A DNA stretch of 64,000 bases from Candidatus Binatia bacterium (GTDB lineage Bacteria > Desulfobacterota > Binatia > Bin18). Below the pieces are notes generated by a model, which saw only the letters and a list, made by a program, of their open reading frames with translations, made no database searches and was not told the origin of the DNA. A program made the position numbers and the translations under genes. The stretch spans positions 2,355,925-2,419,924 of the forward strand of contig OX638322.1 in the NCBI GenBank assembly GCA_951812575.1, given 5' to 3'. Below, piece after piece: positions 1 to 7,534 of this stretch. Position 1 is the first letter of the stretch. Each line of letters opens with the position of its first letter.

Positions 1-393
1 GAGCATGACTTCGTCAAGCGGCGCCAGCGCGTGGAGGACATCTTTGGCCTGGTCCAGGGCCAGATCAAAACGGCGCACGCCGTTTTCGCGCGCCTGCATG
101 CTCGCCGACAGATCGAAGACGAGAATCTGCCGGTCTCCGCGCGTTTCGGTCACCGTGCGCGACCAGTACGGATGCAGTAAGCCCCCAATCAGCAACAGGA
201 GGAGCAGGACCTGAAGGAGAAAGAGGAGGTCGGGCCGGAAGCGTCTGGAGCGCACGCGATCTTCTGGAACGTCTGTCCAGAACAGCAGGCTGGGGACTTC
301 AATACGGGTGCGGGTCCGCTGGCGCAGATAGATCAGGACCAGAACGCCGAGCAGGGAAACGAACGGTAAGGCCGCTGGATTGAGGATACCCAT
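1..393 (-). CDS. BatA-like VWA membrane protein (3' truncated by window edge)
   Basis: The reverse strand reads from an ATG at 393 to the window edge without a stop. The N-terminus is a BatA-type membrane domain: a first hydrophobic segment (residues about 8-22), an Arg-rich linker, then a second Leu-rich segment (about 58-70). A von Willebrand A domain begins with a DLSASM-type MIDAS motif (DxSxS). It lies directly downstream of a DUF58 gene and a MoxR ATPase, the usual neighbours of such proteins. In known MoxR systems these act with the ATPase as metal-dependent protein-interaction modules at the membrane. The specific client is unknown. The remainder lies outside the window. Confidence 0.85.
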   Translation of the reverse strand, partial: MGILNPAALPFVSLLGVLVLIYLRQRTRTRIEVPSLLFWTDVPEDRVRSRRFRPDLLFLLQVLLLLLLIGGLLHPYWSRTVTETRGDRQILVFDLSASMQARENGVRRFDLALDQAKDVLHALAPLDEVML

Positions 394-409
394 ACGCCGC
401 AGAAGATGC

Positions 410-1309
410 TCAGTGAAGGGTGACGAGTCCCACCTGGGCGAGTGCCTCCGTCACCGTTTCGGTGATAGGCTGCGCACTGGAGAGACGCGTATAGAGCACC
501 CGGTGTTTATGACAGAACTGTTGGAGCGCGTCACAATGGACCGCCAGGGCGTGGTGATACTTCTCAAGGTTCGCCCGGCTGAGGGTGACCCAGCGTTCGG
601 TCTGCTCTTCGACATCGTAGAGCTTGCCGCGCCGAAAAAGACGTTCCGGGCGAAGCTCGCTCTCGCCCAGCACCTGAATGGCTTTGACTTCATAGCCGCG
701 CGCGATCAGAAAGAGCAGGGCGGCTTCATACTGCGTGGGTCGGGTCAGAAAGTCCGAGATCAGGACGACCACACCGGGCTCTTTGGTCTGCCGAATATAG
801 GACTGAACCGACTCCCTGAGGTAGGTCTTCCCGCTCGGTGTCAGCGCTTCCAAAAAGGGGGAGACGCGAAGAAAACGGTTGCGATGACGTAAGAAGGGCG
901 TTGCCAGAAAAGGGCGCGGGGGCGCAGACAGAGCAGCGATCCGGAGCGTATTATTACTGGAGAGTACGATATAGCTGAGCGCCGTGACCAGGTCCACGGC
1001 GTGGGTAAATTTCTCGTCTCTGGCAGGGGCGCCCATCGACGCGCTGGTGTCAAGAATGACATGAAACGGGATTTCCCTTTCAGCCGTAAACGTCTTGACT
1101 AGCAGCTGATCGAGTCGCCCGGCGGCATTCCAGTCTAAATAGCGAAAATCATCGCCGGGCGAATAGTCTTTGTAGGACTCGAATTCTACGCCCCAAGCCT
1201 GGCTCGTGCGTGGAATGGGCGTCTCCCCAGGACGGTGGCCGCGTGCGGCGCGGACACGCATACGCAGGCGGTCAAGCTGCTTGAAAAAGGCGGGATCGGT
1301 CAGACTCAC
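410..1309 (-). CDS. DUF58 family protein
   Basis: A 299-residue protein with the DUF58 signature around residues 47-65 (YSPGDD followed by RYLDWNAAGR) and a VWA-like strand with a DTSASM motif at about 87-92. It has no membrane segment. The gene follows the MoxR ATPase by 14 bp and precedes the BatA-like gene by 16 bp, so the three are almost certainly co-transcribed. DUF58 proteins accompany MoxR ATPases across bacteria and are thought to be substrates or adaptors in chaperone-like assembly. No catalytic function can be read from the sequence. Confidence 0.9.
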   Translation of the reverse strand: MSLTDPAFFKQLDRLRMRVRAARGHRPGETPIPRTSQAWGVEFESYKDYSPGDDFRYLDWNAAGRLDQLLVKTFTAEREIPFHVILDTSASMGAPARDEKFTHAVDLVTALSYIVLSSNNTLRIAALSAPPRPFLATPFLRHRNRFLRVSPFLEALTPSGKTYLRESVQSYIRQTKEPGVVVLISDFLTRPTQYEAALLFLIARGYEVKAIQVLGESELRPERLFRRGKLYDVEEQTERWVTLSRANLEKYHHALAVHCDALQQFCHKHRVLYTRLSSAQPITETVTEALAQVGLVTLH

Positions 1310-1323
1310 GCGCGGCCCTATTC

Positions 1324-2427
1324 CTATCGTTGGATTTTTTTGGCGGACTGCAAAATACGCTCAATGATCGAGGCCGGATCGACATTCTCTGCTTCGGCGG
1401 CAAAATTGAGCACCAGTCGGTGATTGAGGGCCGGCAGCATGACTTGGTCAACATCGTCGTAGCTGACGTTGGCCCGCCCATCGAGCAGGGCGGCGACTTT
1501 CGCGCCCAGCATCAGGGTCTGGCCACCTCGCGGACTGGAGCCGAAATTGACATAGCGGCTCACCAAGTCGTCTTTCGGCAAGGTTACCTCGGCCGTATCG
1601 GTCTGATTCATATACAGCGCGTCCGCCGGCAGCGTGGCATGAATCAGGGCTGCGATATACTCTTCAATATGGGGAGCAACCAGGACATCGCGGACCAGAT
1701 GCCGAAACGCCATGATCTTTTCGGCGGCTTCCGTTTCGGAAAAAACGGGCTGAATCTCCGGCTCAGTCGTGGTGGTGGTTGAGCTGATAATGCGTCGGAC
1801 CTCGTGGTGGGTGGGATAGGTCAGGCGGACCTTAAAAAAGAAGCGGTCAAGCTGGGCTTCAGGCAGCGGATAGGTGCCCTCCATTTCGATCGGGTTGAGC
1901 GTCGCCAGCACGAGAAAGGGCGGATGCAGTTGATAGGTGGTGCCGGCCACCGTGACCTGGAGTTCGGCCATGGCTTCGAGCAGCGCGGCCTGGGTTTTGG
2001 GAGTGGAGCGGTTGATCTCATCCGCCAACAGCACGTGAGAAAAAATCGGCCCTTCAGCAAAGACGAAATTGCGCCGGCCGTCGTCTTGATCCACAACCAT
2101 ACGAGTGCCGGTCACGTCTGCGGGCATCAGGTCCACGGTGAACTGAATCCGACTAAAGCTGAGATTCAGGACGCGGGCGAGCGAACGCACGAGGAGCGTT
2201 TTACCCGTTCCCGGGACGCCCTCGATCAGCACATGGCCGCCGGCAAAAAAGGCGATCAGAATATCTTGAATAAGCTCCTCATAGCCGATAATAGCCTTGG
2301 CCAATTCGGCCTGAATCCGCTGAAAGGTCTCCTGAAATTCAAGAACAAGATCGGTTGCAGGACTAAACGTATCCTCCAATACATGCTGAGACGTTGATAC
2401 GTTTGCTCCTTTTGGCGTTTCACTCAC
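1324..2427 (-). CDS. MoxR-family AAA+ ATPase
   Basis: A 367-residue AAA+ ATPase with Walker A GVPGTGKT at residues 70-77, Walker B LLADEI at about 133-138 and a sensor-1 type ATLNP. This is the AAA_3/MoxR class. It probably remodels or activates metal-binding protein complexes together with the DUF58 and VWA proteins encoded downstream. Its ATG overlaps the stop codon of the upstream membrane-protein gene (ATGA at 2424-2427), which indicates translational coupling. Residues 7-23 are encoded by a copy of a palindromic repeat found elsewhere in the window (2360-2409), so this N-terminal extension is probably acquired and dispensable for the ATPase fold. Confidence 0.95.
   Translation of the reverse strand: MSETPKGANVSTSQHVLEDTFSPATDLVLEFQETFQRIQAELAKAIIGYEELIQDILIAFFAGGHVLIEGVPGTGKTLLVRSLARVLNLSFSRIQFTVDLMPADVTGTRMVVDQDDGRRNFVFAEGPIFSHVLLADEINRSTPKTQAALLEAMAELQVTVAGTTYQLHPPFLVLATLNPIEMEGTYPLPEAQLDRFFFKVRLTYPTHHEVRRIISSTTTTTEPEIQPVFSETEAAEKIMAFRHLVRDVLVAPHIEEYIAALIHATLPADALYMNQTDTAEVTLPKDDLVSRYVNFGSSPRGGQTLMLGAKVAALLDGRANVSYDDVDQVMLPALNHRLVLNFAAEAENVDPASIIERILQSAKKIQR
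2360..2409 (-). repeat. Palindromic repeat family A, copy inside moxR
   Basis: This segment aligns with the palindromes at 8880, 46583 and 47110. It shares the TTGGAGG core followed by ACGTT on the minus strand and has inverted ends (GGACTAAACG against GGAGCAAACG on the opposite strand). It lies in the reading frame of moxR and encodes about residues 7-23 of the ATPase. Confidence 0.65.
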
Positions 2428-3824
2428 TGTCCTGTCCCCCGGGAAAACAGCTGTTTCACAATGTCCTCATATTCAGGTGGAATCTGGGCATTTCGGATGG
2501 CATCGTCCAAGGCCTGGTTTGCGCTGAGCTGGCTGGTGGACTTGATAATCACCCCGCCGCCCTCATCTTTGACAATCTCGTGACCGGTATGGCTCTTCTC
2601 AAAACTGGCATCGAGAGACAGGCTGAAGGTCTGCGGCCTGCCCTCAAGACTGGCCTCGTTGCCGTACAGGCGTCGGTCTGTGCCCGTACCCGCTCCCATG
2701 CCGCCCCGGCCGGCCTGACCCCCCCGACGGGGAAGCTGGGGGTTGGCAGACTGTAAGGCTCCCACCGCTTTCCGTCGATCAAGACGCGCCTGTTTGAGCT
2801 TTTGGAGACCGCTGCCCTGTTCGGGGGCTTGCTGACTACCCAGCCCAGCCCGCTCGGCATCCTGCCCGGTCTGGCCCTCCCCCAAAGCCTGCCGGCTGGC
2901 ATCTTCGGCCTGTTGCTCAGAGTGTATATCCTGCGCTTGTTCGTCATCGAGGAGACGGTGGCCCTCGGCGACGTCCTGTTCGTTAAGAGACGACTGAGAC
3001 TCCTGGAGTCCTTGCAGGGCCGTGCGCAGGGCTTGCTGGAGGTCTTCGGGCAGAGACGCCAGTTCCAGCAGCTCCTGTCCCAGACCTTCTTCGTCTGCTG
3101 CGTGATCCTGCAAACTCATCTGGCTGTCCGCTTGCTCAGACAGCGTCTCACCAACCGGCAGCGAGTCCAGTGGCCGAGCGGTGAAGTCTTCCGGTGGTAT
3201 GGACCTGTCCACCAGCTGTCCCGTGCGTTCGGGCAACTCGGAGGAAATCAGTTCAAGATTGGTCAGTGAGAAAGGCTCGGGTTCAGACGCGGGTGATAGC
3301 AGCGGGACGGAGGCCACCAGGAAGGCGAACACCAGAGCGGCGAGAAAAGGCAGGACGCTCCAGGGTATACGCCGGGGCGCGACCTTTTTGACCTCCCAGA
3401 GCGACAGCCGGTCCAGATTATCGCGGAGAAGATAGGTCCATAAACGGGAAGCTGGAGGGCCGTTGAAGGGATTCGCCAGAATCTGGGCTGTCAGCGTTGA
3501 CAGGCGCTGTTTGAGCCCAGCCTGGAGGTCAACCCGACGGGCGGCGGTGTGCAGATTGGTCCAGTCCGCTACCCCCTGGCGGAGAAACCGAAAACAGACA
3601 TAACCGGCCAGGGCGAGGAGCGGCCAAGCCAACAGGACGAACCAGAACGAAGAGAGTGAGAAGGCCAAAAAAGTAAACAGCGCAAATCCGAGGGCGCACA
3701 CCGTCCCAATACCGTAGAAGCGGTGTTGGGCGGTATAGAGGTTAAAGCGCGCCTGAAGTTTGTGCAGTCTCGCTTCGACCTCAGCGAGCGCACTCCGCTC
3801 CTCGGTGCCTGGTGGCCAGTCCAT
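2424..3824 (-). CDS. Hypothetical membrane protein of the MoxR operon
   Basis: A 466-residue protein with two adjacent transmembrane helices (about residues 37-80) and a third at about 155-177. A long hydrophilic Gln/Glu/Ser-rich stretch (about 240-330, likely coiled or disordered) and a short Gly/Arg-rich tract (about 365-385) follow. The C-terminus resembles those of large DUF4175-like or Bat-operon proteins, but no family can be assigned with certainty. It is the first gene of the moxR operon and overlaps moxR by 4 bp. The envelope location and operon membership are clear; the function is not. Confidence 0.75.
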   Translation of the reverse strand: MDWPPGTEERSALAEVEARLHKLQARFNLYTAQHRFYGIGTVCALGFALFTFLAFSLSSFWFVLLAWPLLALAGYVCFRFLRQGVADWTNLHTAARRVDLQAGLKQRLSTLTAQILANPFNGPPASRLWTYLLRDNLDRLSLWEVKKVAPRRIPWSVLPFLAALVFAFLVASVPLLSPASEPEPFSLTNLELISSELPERTGQLVDRSIPPEDFTARPLDSLPVGETLSEQADSQMSLQDHAADEEGLGQELLELASLPEDLQQALRTALQGLQESQSSLNEQDVAEGHRLLDDEQAQDIHSEQQAEDASRQALGEGQTGQDAERAGLGSQQAPEQGSGLQKLKQARLDRRKAVGALQSANPQLPRRGGQAGRGGMGAGTGTDRRLYGNEASLEGRPQTFSLSLDASFEKSHTGHEIVKDEGGGVIIKSTSQLSANQALDDAIRNAQIPPEYEDIVKQLFSRGTGQ

Positions 3825-4045
3825 GCGAGAATCCTTAGTCCCCGTGCTCCTTGAAAAAGGCGCTCACACCATAGTTGAGAGCCTTTCCCAGGTCAACTCA
3901 CAAGGGAGGGCGAAACTTTCCGTTTGAGAGCGGCGGCCTGTCCTGATTTTACGGAGGTGCAAGACTGCGTGCGAACTGCTAGTGCTAATGGATACCTTAG
4001 GTTTGAGATCCTTCTGGCCGAAAGGTCCTCAGCACCGGCCTCACG
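3825..4045. other. Divergent intergenic region
   Basis: This 221-bp gap separates the start of the moxR operon (minus) from the start of the lipoprotein run (plus), so it should hold promoters for both. No convincing -35/-10 pair or operator palindrome was found by eye. Confidence 0.4.
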
Positions 4046-5065
4046 ATGATGCTGTCTTCCGTCTCCGTTATGCGCTTGCTCGTCGCCTGTGTGTTGATAT
4101 TGGGTGTGGCCTGTGAAGAGCCGCTCCGGCTGCCTTATATTGAGCCGGTCCTGCACAACTGGCCGGAACAGTACCGAGGCGTGAGGGGGACCAAACTGCA
4201 CGTCTTTCATACGGGCTCGATAACGGTCTCCAGCCGGATCGTCTACCGAGACGGCAGCCTCCCCCAGCAGCACACCCTCGATATCCTGGTGTTTGGTATC
4301 GAGCATCCCAAGCAGGGCCTGGTCCTGGTTGGCACCGGGTTGAACCGGGGACTGGCGGAAGATGCGCCGCGCTACTTAGGCCCGGTCCGCTCGGTCTTTG
4401 GTCAGGCGGACATGCAGCCCGGCCAGGATATTCTCTCCCAGCTCAAGACTGCCCAGCTCTCGGCGGAAAGGGTGAAGTTCGTGATTCTGCCCGACCTGCG
4501 GCTCGATCACACCGGGGAGCTGGAGAGTCTGTCTCAAGCGGCTGCTGTAGTGACGCGCGAGGAACACGTCGCAGGGCTGAGTAGTAGTCCTCTCGGTCTG
4601 TATATAGCGGATGAATTCGACCAGATTACGAGCTGGCAATTCGTTGATTTTTCCGCCGATACGCCACTCGGGACTTTTGCCCGGAGTCACGACCTCTTTG
4701 GCGATGGCAGCATCGAGCTGATTGACGTTACCGGCGCGACCGCCGGCGGGCTGGCCATTCTCGTCCGCCTGCCCGCCCGGCCCGTTCTGTTGTGTGGCAA
4801 TCTGGCCTGGACGCATAGTCAGGCGCGCTATGCCTGGATGCCCGGTCTGGCCGCTAATCGCGAGCTGTGGTGGGAAAAAATCTGGCGCCTCAAGAAATTC
4901 AAGGACCTCGTCCCGGAACTCCTTGTCCTGCCCGACCACGACTGGAAGGCGGTTCGCAAGGTCAAGGCCTCAGACATCACCGTGCACGAGTTTTCTCCCT
5001 CCGAAGAAGACGAGAAAGATACATCTCCGGCCGCCCGACTTTTCCGGCCCGTCGGGACCCGCTAG
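4046..5065 (+). CDS. Lipoprotein with degenerate metallo-beta-lactamase fold
   Basis: A 339-residue protein with a hydrophobic signal (about residues 9-21) ending in a GVAC lipobox (Cys23), so it is probably a lipoprotein. The body resembles AHL-lactonase-like metallo-beta-lactamase proteins. The HxHxDH zinc motif is replaced by D-L-R-L-D-H at 150-155, and the later metal Asp appears as Asn (LLCGN). The final DH motif (LPDHDW) is retained. It may therefore be an inactive or altered-metal member. ATGs at 4046, 4049 and 4070 are all possible starts; the last still leaves a complete signal peptide. It is the first gene of a four-gene plus-strand run. The substrate is unknown. Confidence 0.7.
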   Translation: MMLSSVSVMRLLVACVLILGVACEEPLRLPYIEPVLHNWPEQYRGVRGTKLHVFHTGSITVSSRIVYRDGSLPQQHTLDILVFGIEHPKQGLVLVGTGLNRGLAEDAPRYLGPVRSVFGQADMQPGQDILSQLKTAQLSAERVKFVILPDLRLDHTGELESLSQAAAVVTREEHVAGLSSSPLGLYIADEFDQITSWQFVDFSADTPLGTFARSHDLFGDGSIELIDVTGATAGGLAILVRLPARPVLLCGNLAWTHSQARYAWMPGLAANRELWWEKIWRLKKFKDLVPELLVLPDHDWKAVRKVKASDITVHEFSPSEEDEKDTSPAARLFRPVGTR

Positions 5066-5077
5066 GGTAGGAGAGGC

Positions 5078-5950
5078 ATGGAAGTCACCGTCATCGGTCA
5101 TGGTTCGTTGATGAGCGGTCGGGGCCTATCGTTTTCCGGCACGTTTCAGGTGCGGACGGCCCGCATTGTGGCCTTGGATCACTGCCGCCGAGGCTTTGCC
5201 AAACTCTCCAAATACGGCGACCGTTTTGCCACCGACCTGGAGCTTGAACAGCCCGCATTAGAAGGCGCCGTCGTCTCGCCACAAACCGCACCCGACGGAC
5301 GGGTCGAAGCTCTGGGGCTGAGCGTCTCGCTGGAAGACTGTGGCCGCTTGGTCAAACGAGAAGGGTATCGACCGGAAGCTATGCTGACCTTGGTTGAGCG
5401 GGCGCAAAAACGTGGCCTTGGGGTGGCGGAGTGGCTGTGGCAGCTTGCGGCCGAGCAGGCGCATGATCTGGCGGCCTATCGGCGTGGGCTCTTCCTGATG
5501 ACGGGCTATACCTCACCCCATTACATCCCCCATCCGGTTCGACTGGCGGAAGCAGGCTATGCCTTGATTTTTCTCGCGCCCGGACCGAGGGGAACTGGCA
5601 CACCGGATGTGGTCTCCGTTCGCCAACAGACGGGCATCAACACCATCCTGAATACGACCGAGACCTGGCGGCGCAAGCCGAATGAGGATCAGACGGCCTA
5701 TTTTCTCTCGTGTCTGTTGGGTGGAGCACACGGTATCAACGTGCGGGATTTTCTGGCGAGCGTGGGGGAGAATCGCGCTCTGGCAGAAACGCTGTCCCAG
5801 CGTATCCGGCCCGTGCTGGCCGAAGAAGTCGCGTGTTTTCTCCAGACGACAGGCTTGAAACCGGAACCGTATGCGCAGGCGTTCGGCAGCCCTGAAGCCG
5901 CCCTGCGCCGGGGTGGCCTGGGAGACTTTCTTGAGAGCTTCGACAGCTAA
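5078..5950 (+). CDS. Gamma-glutamylcyclotransferase-like protein
   Basis: A 290-residue soluble protein starting with a GHGSLMS motif. This resembles the GYGS(L/N)M substrate loop at the N-terminus of gamma-glutamylcyclotransferase-fold (GGCT/ChaC/AIG2-like) proteins. The rest shows no motif that I recognise with confidence, and the length exceeds typical GGCT proteins (150-220). A GGAGAGGC Shine-Dalgarno stretch precedes the ATG. It sits 12 bp after the lipoprotein gene and 12 bp before the pterin gene. The GGCT-like assignment rests on the N-terminal motif only. Confidence 0.6.
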   Translation: MEVTVIGHGSLMSGRGLSFSGTFQVRTARIVALDHCRRGFAKLSKYGDRFATDLELEQPALEGAVVSPQTAPDGRVEALGLSVSLEDCGRLVKREGYRPEAMLTLVERAQKRGLGVAEWLWQLAAEQAHDLAAYRRGLFLMTGYTSPHYIPHPVRLAEAGYALIFLAPGPRGTGTPDVVSVRQQTGINTILNTTETWRRKPNEDQTAYFLSCLLGGAHGINVRDFLASVGENRALAETLSQRIRPVLAEEVACFLQTTGLKPEPYAQAFGSPEAALRRGGLGDFLESFDS

Positions 5951-5962
5951 GAGGACGGACGG

Positions 5963-6454
5963 ATGAGTATCTTCTCGGTGTCAATCGGCAAGGAACAGTT
6001 ATGTTTTACCGCGGCGCATTTCATTGCCTTCAAAGGCTTCCGAGAACCGTTACACGGCCACACCTATCAGGCGGAGGTGAAGGTGAGCGGGCCGGTTGGA
6101 CCGGACGGCTATGTCGTGGACTTTCTGGTGCTGAAAAAGATCGCCGAGGAAGAGTGCCGGCAACTGCATTTTACCACCCTGCTGCCTGAAAACAGCGATT
6201 GCCTGCTCATCACCGTGGACACCGAGACCGTTCGGGTGGAGTGTGAAGACGGTACCCGGTTCAGCTTCCCGCGCCAGGATGTCCGCCTGCTGCCCATCGT
6301 GCACTCCTCATCGGAAGAGATTGCCCAGTATCTGATTGCGCGACTGCGCACCCGTCTGGCGGAAGCCCGCGGGAACAGCATCGAAACGATCGAGGTCCTG
6401 ATTGAGGACATCCCCGGCCAGGTGGCGGTCTGTAGCGAGCCGTTTCGGGTGTGA
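5963..6454 (+). CDS. 6-pyruvoyl-tetrahydropterin synthase family, PTPS-III type
   Basis: A 163-residue COG0720 protein. Zinc ligands are visible as AAH (His19) and HGH (His31, His33). The Cys normally found four residues before HGH in QueD/PTPS is replaced (Arg27), and Glu28 creates an ExxHGH motif. In the literature this is the signature of PTPS-III enzymes, which cleave dihydroneopterin triphosphate to 6-hydroxymethyl-dihydropterin and bypass FolB in folate synthesis. It may therefore supply folate rather than queuosine, though activity cannot be proven from sequence. Spacing to neighbours is 12 bp and 7 bp, consistent with an operon. Confidence 0.82.
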   Translation: MSIFSVSIGKEQLCFTAAHFIAFKGFREPLHGHTYQAEVKVSGPVGPDGYVVDFLVLKKIAEEECRQLHFTTLLPENSDCLLITVDTETVRVECEDGTRFSFPRQDVRLLPIVHSSSEEIAQYLIARLRTRLAEARGNSIETIEVLIEDIPGQVAVCSEPFRV

Positions 6455-6461
6455 GACCGGA

Positions 6462-6752
6462 ATGGCGCGAGGGTTGCGACGCGTCATCCTGGGGCTGCTG
6501 TGCGCCAGCCTAACAGCGTGTGAAACAACCTTGCCCGAGCCCGACTCCGAGGGCGCGCGGCTCTACCGGCAGCGCTGCTCCGGCTGTCATCGCTTGTATC
6601 ATCCCGGCCTGCTCACACCCGAGATGTGGCAGTTCATGCTGGCGCGTATGGACACGGAGTTTGTGCGCCTCGGCCGCCGGCCTTTATCCGAAACCGAGCG
6701 CCGCACCATCCGCGACTACCTGAGCGCCCACGCCCAGCGTCCGGCCGGCTGA
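6462..6752 (+). CDS. Lipoprotein c-type cytochrome, single haem
   Basis: A 96-residue protein with a short hydrophobic signal and an LTAC lipobox (Cys20), followed by a CxxCH haem-binding motif (C39-S-G-C42-H43). Several Met residues (about 55-63) could be the sixth ligand. It is probably a membrane-anchored periplasmic electron carrier. An upstream in-frame extension is open, but the ATG at 6462 gives a proper signal peptide and starts 7 bp after the pterin gene stop. The redox partner is unknown. Confidence 0.8.
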   Translation: MARGLRRVILGLLCASLTACETTLPEPDSEGARLYRQRCSGCHRLYHPGLLTPEMWQFMLARMDTEFVRLGRRPLSETERRTIRDYLSAHAQRPAG

Positions 6753-6773
6753 GGATGGAACCTGAGGCGTCAG

Positions 6774-7145
6774 CTATATTAGCGTCAACCCGAACTCTTC
6801 GAGTCGTTCAAAGTCGCTGGAATTGCAAGTAGCGAGGGCGGCGTCTGCGACGATTGCGGTAGCCGCGATCATACAATCCACCATCGTGCCGCGACGACGG
6901 CCCGATCCATTGAACAACCGGGCCGAGAGCGCAGCCATATCCTCGGTGAAATCGAGGCGTTGTTTCACGATCAAAGCCGCGAGAGACAACGCGGTTTCAT
7001 TGACAGGCCCGGATAGAAACTCTGCCCAGGCGATGACACTCATACCGAGAGGCTCATCCGCCTTTATCCATTCCTGAAGCCTTGTGTCTTCAGGCGAGCC
7101 GCGAACAAGCGCACGGATCAAGAAGCTTGTATCCAGGTGAATCAT
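6774..7145 (-). CDS. VapC-like PIN-domain toxin
   Basis: A 123-residue PIN-domain protein with the acidic quartet visible: Asp in LDTSFL (residue 5), Glu in WAEF, Asp in MVDCMIAA and Asp in SSDF near the C-terminus. PIN toxins cleave RNA, typically tRNA or rRNA, when released from their antitoxin. Its start overlaps the stop of the RHH antitoxin gene by 4 bp (7142-7145), the normal vapBC arrangement. Confidence 0.9.
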   Translation of the reverse strand: MIHLDTSFLIRALVRGSPEDTRLQEWIKADEPLGMSVIAWAEFLSGPVNETALSLAALIVKQRLDFTEDMAALSARLFNGSGRRRGTMVDCMIAATAIVADAALATCNSSDFERLEEFGLTLI

Positions 7146-7402
7146 GGCGCCGCGTGCCGCTCACGTTTCACCTCGTTCTCCCACTCTGCTGCGGTCTGCT
7201 GGTCCAAGCTGAGCAGACGCTGGAGACGACCCAGGGCCTCAAGGCTCTCAGTATTAGGCGGAAGCACCCGTCGTGCCGCGGTACGGATGGCGCGGCGGAG
7301 CGCCGCGGACTTGGATGTGTTCCAGTGCTTTGCCAAGCCGTCTAACTGTCGTACGGTTTCTATGTCGAGGGAGTACGTCGATTTGATTGTGGGTATGGCC
7401 AT
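7142..7402 (-). CDS. VapB-like ribbon-helix-helix antitoxin
   Basis: An 86-residue protein. The N-terminal 45 residues have ribbon-helix-helix character (short strand, then two helices with a SKSAALRRA helix). The C-terminal part (LLSLDQQTAAEWENEVKRE) is the likely toxin-binding tail. It is encoded first and is translationally coupled to the PIN toxin. A pair of identical 10-bp palindromes at its start codon is a probable autoregulatory operator. Confidence 0.88.
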   Translation of the reverse strand: MAIPTIKSTYSLDIETVRQLDGLAKHWNTSKSAALRRAIRTAARRVLPPNTESLEALGRLQRLLSLDQQTAAEWENEVKRERHAAP

Positions 7403-7422
7403 ATTAATACTGTATGGCCATA
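7394..7422. promoter_or_regulatory. Putative vapBC operator: two TATGGCCATA palindromes
   Basis: TATGGCCATA occurs at 7394-7403 and again at 7413-7422, 19 bp centre to centre, which places the two sites on about the same face of DNA. The first copy contains the start codon of the antitoxin gene (complement of 7400-7402). RHH antitoxins usually bind paired palindromes, so autorepression is the likely role. The palindromes are seen directly; the binding is inferred. Confidence 0.65.
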
Positions 7423-7534
7423 CCTAGTTCAGGTCAACAAAAAGGTGGATAATCGCGAACCGAATATTGGGCAGAAATATCGAGCCGCAGCAGCTCCCGG
7501 CGGTAGCGACATCACCTCTACGTCGGGATTTTCC

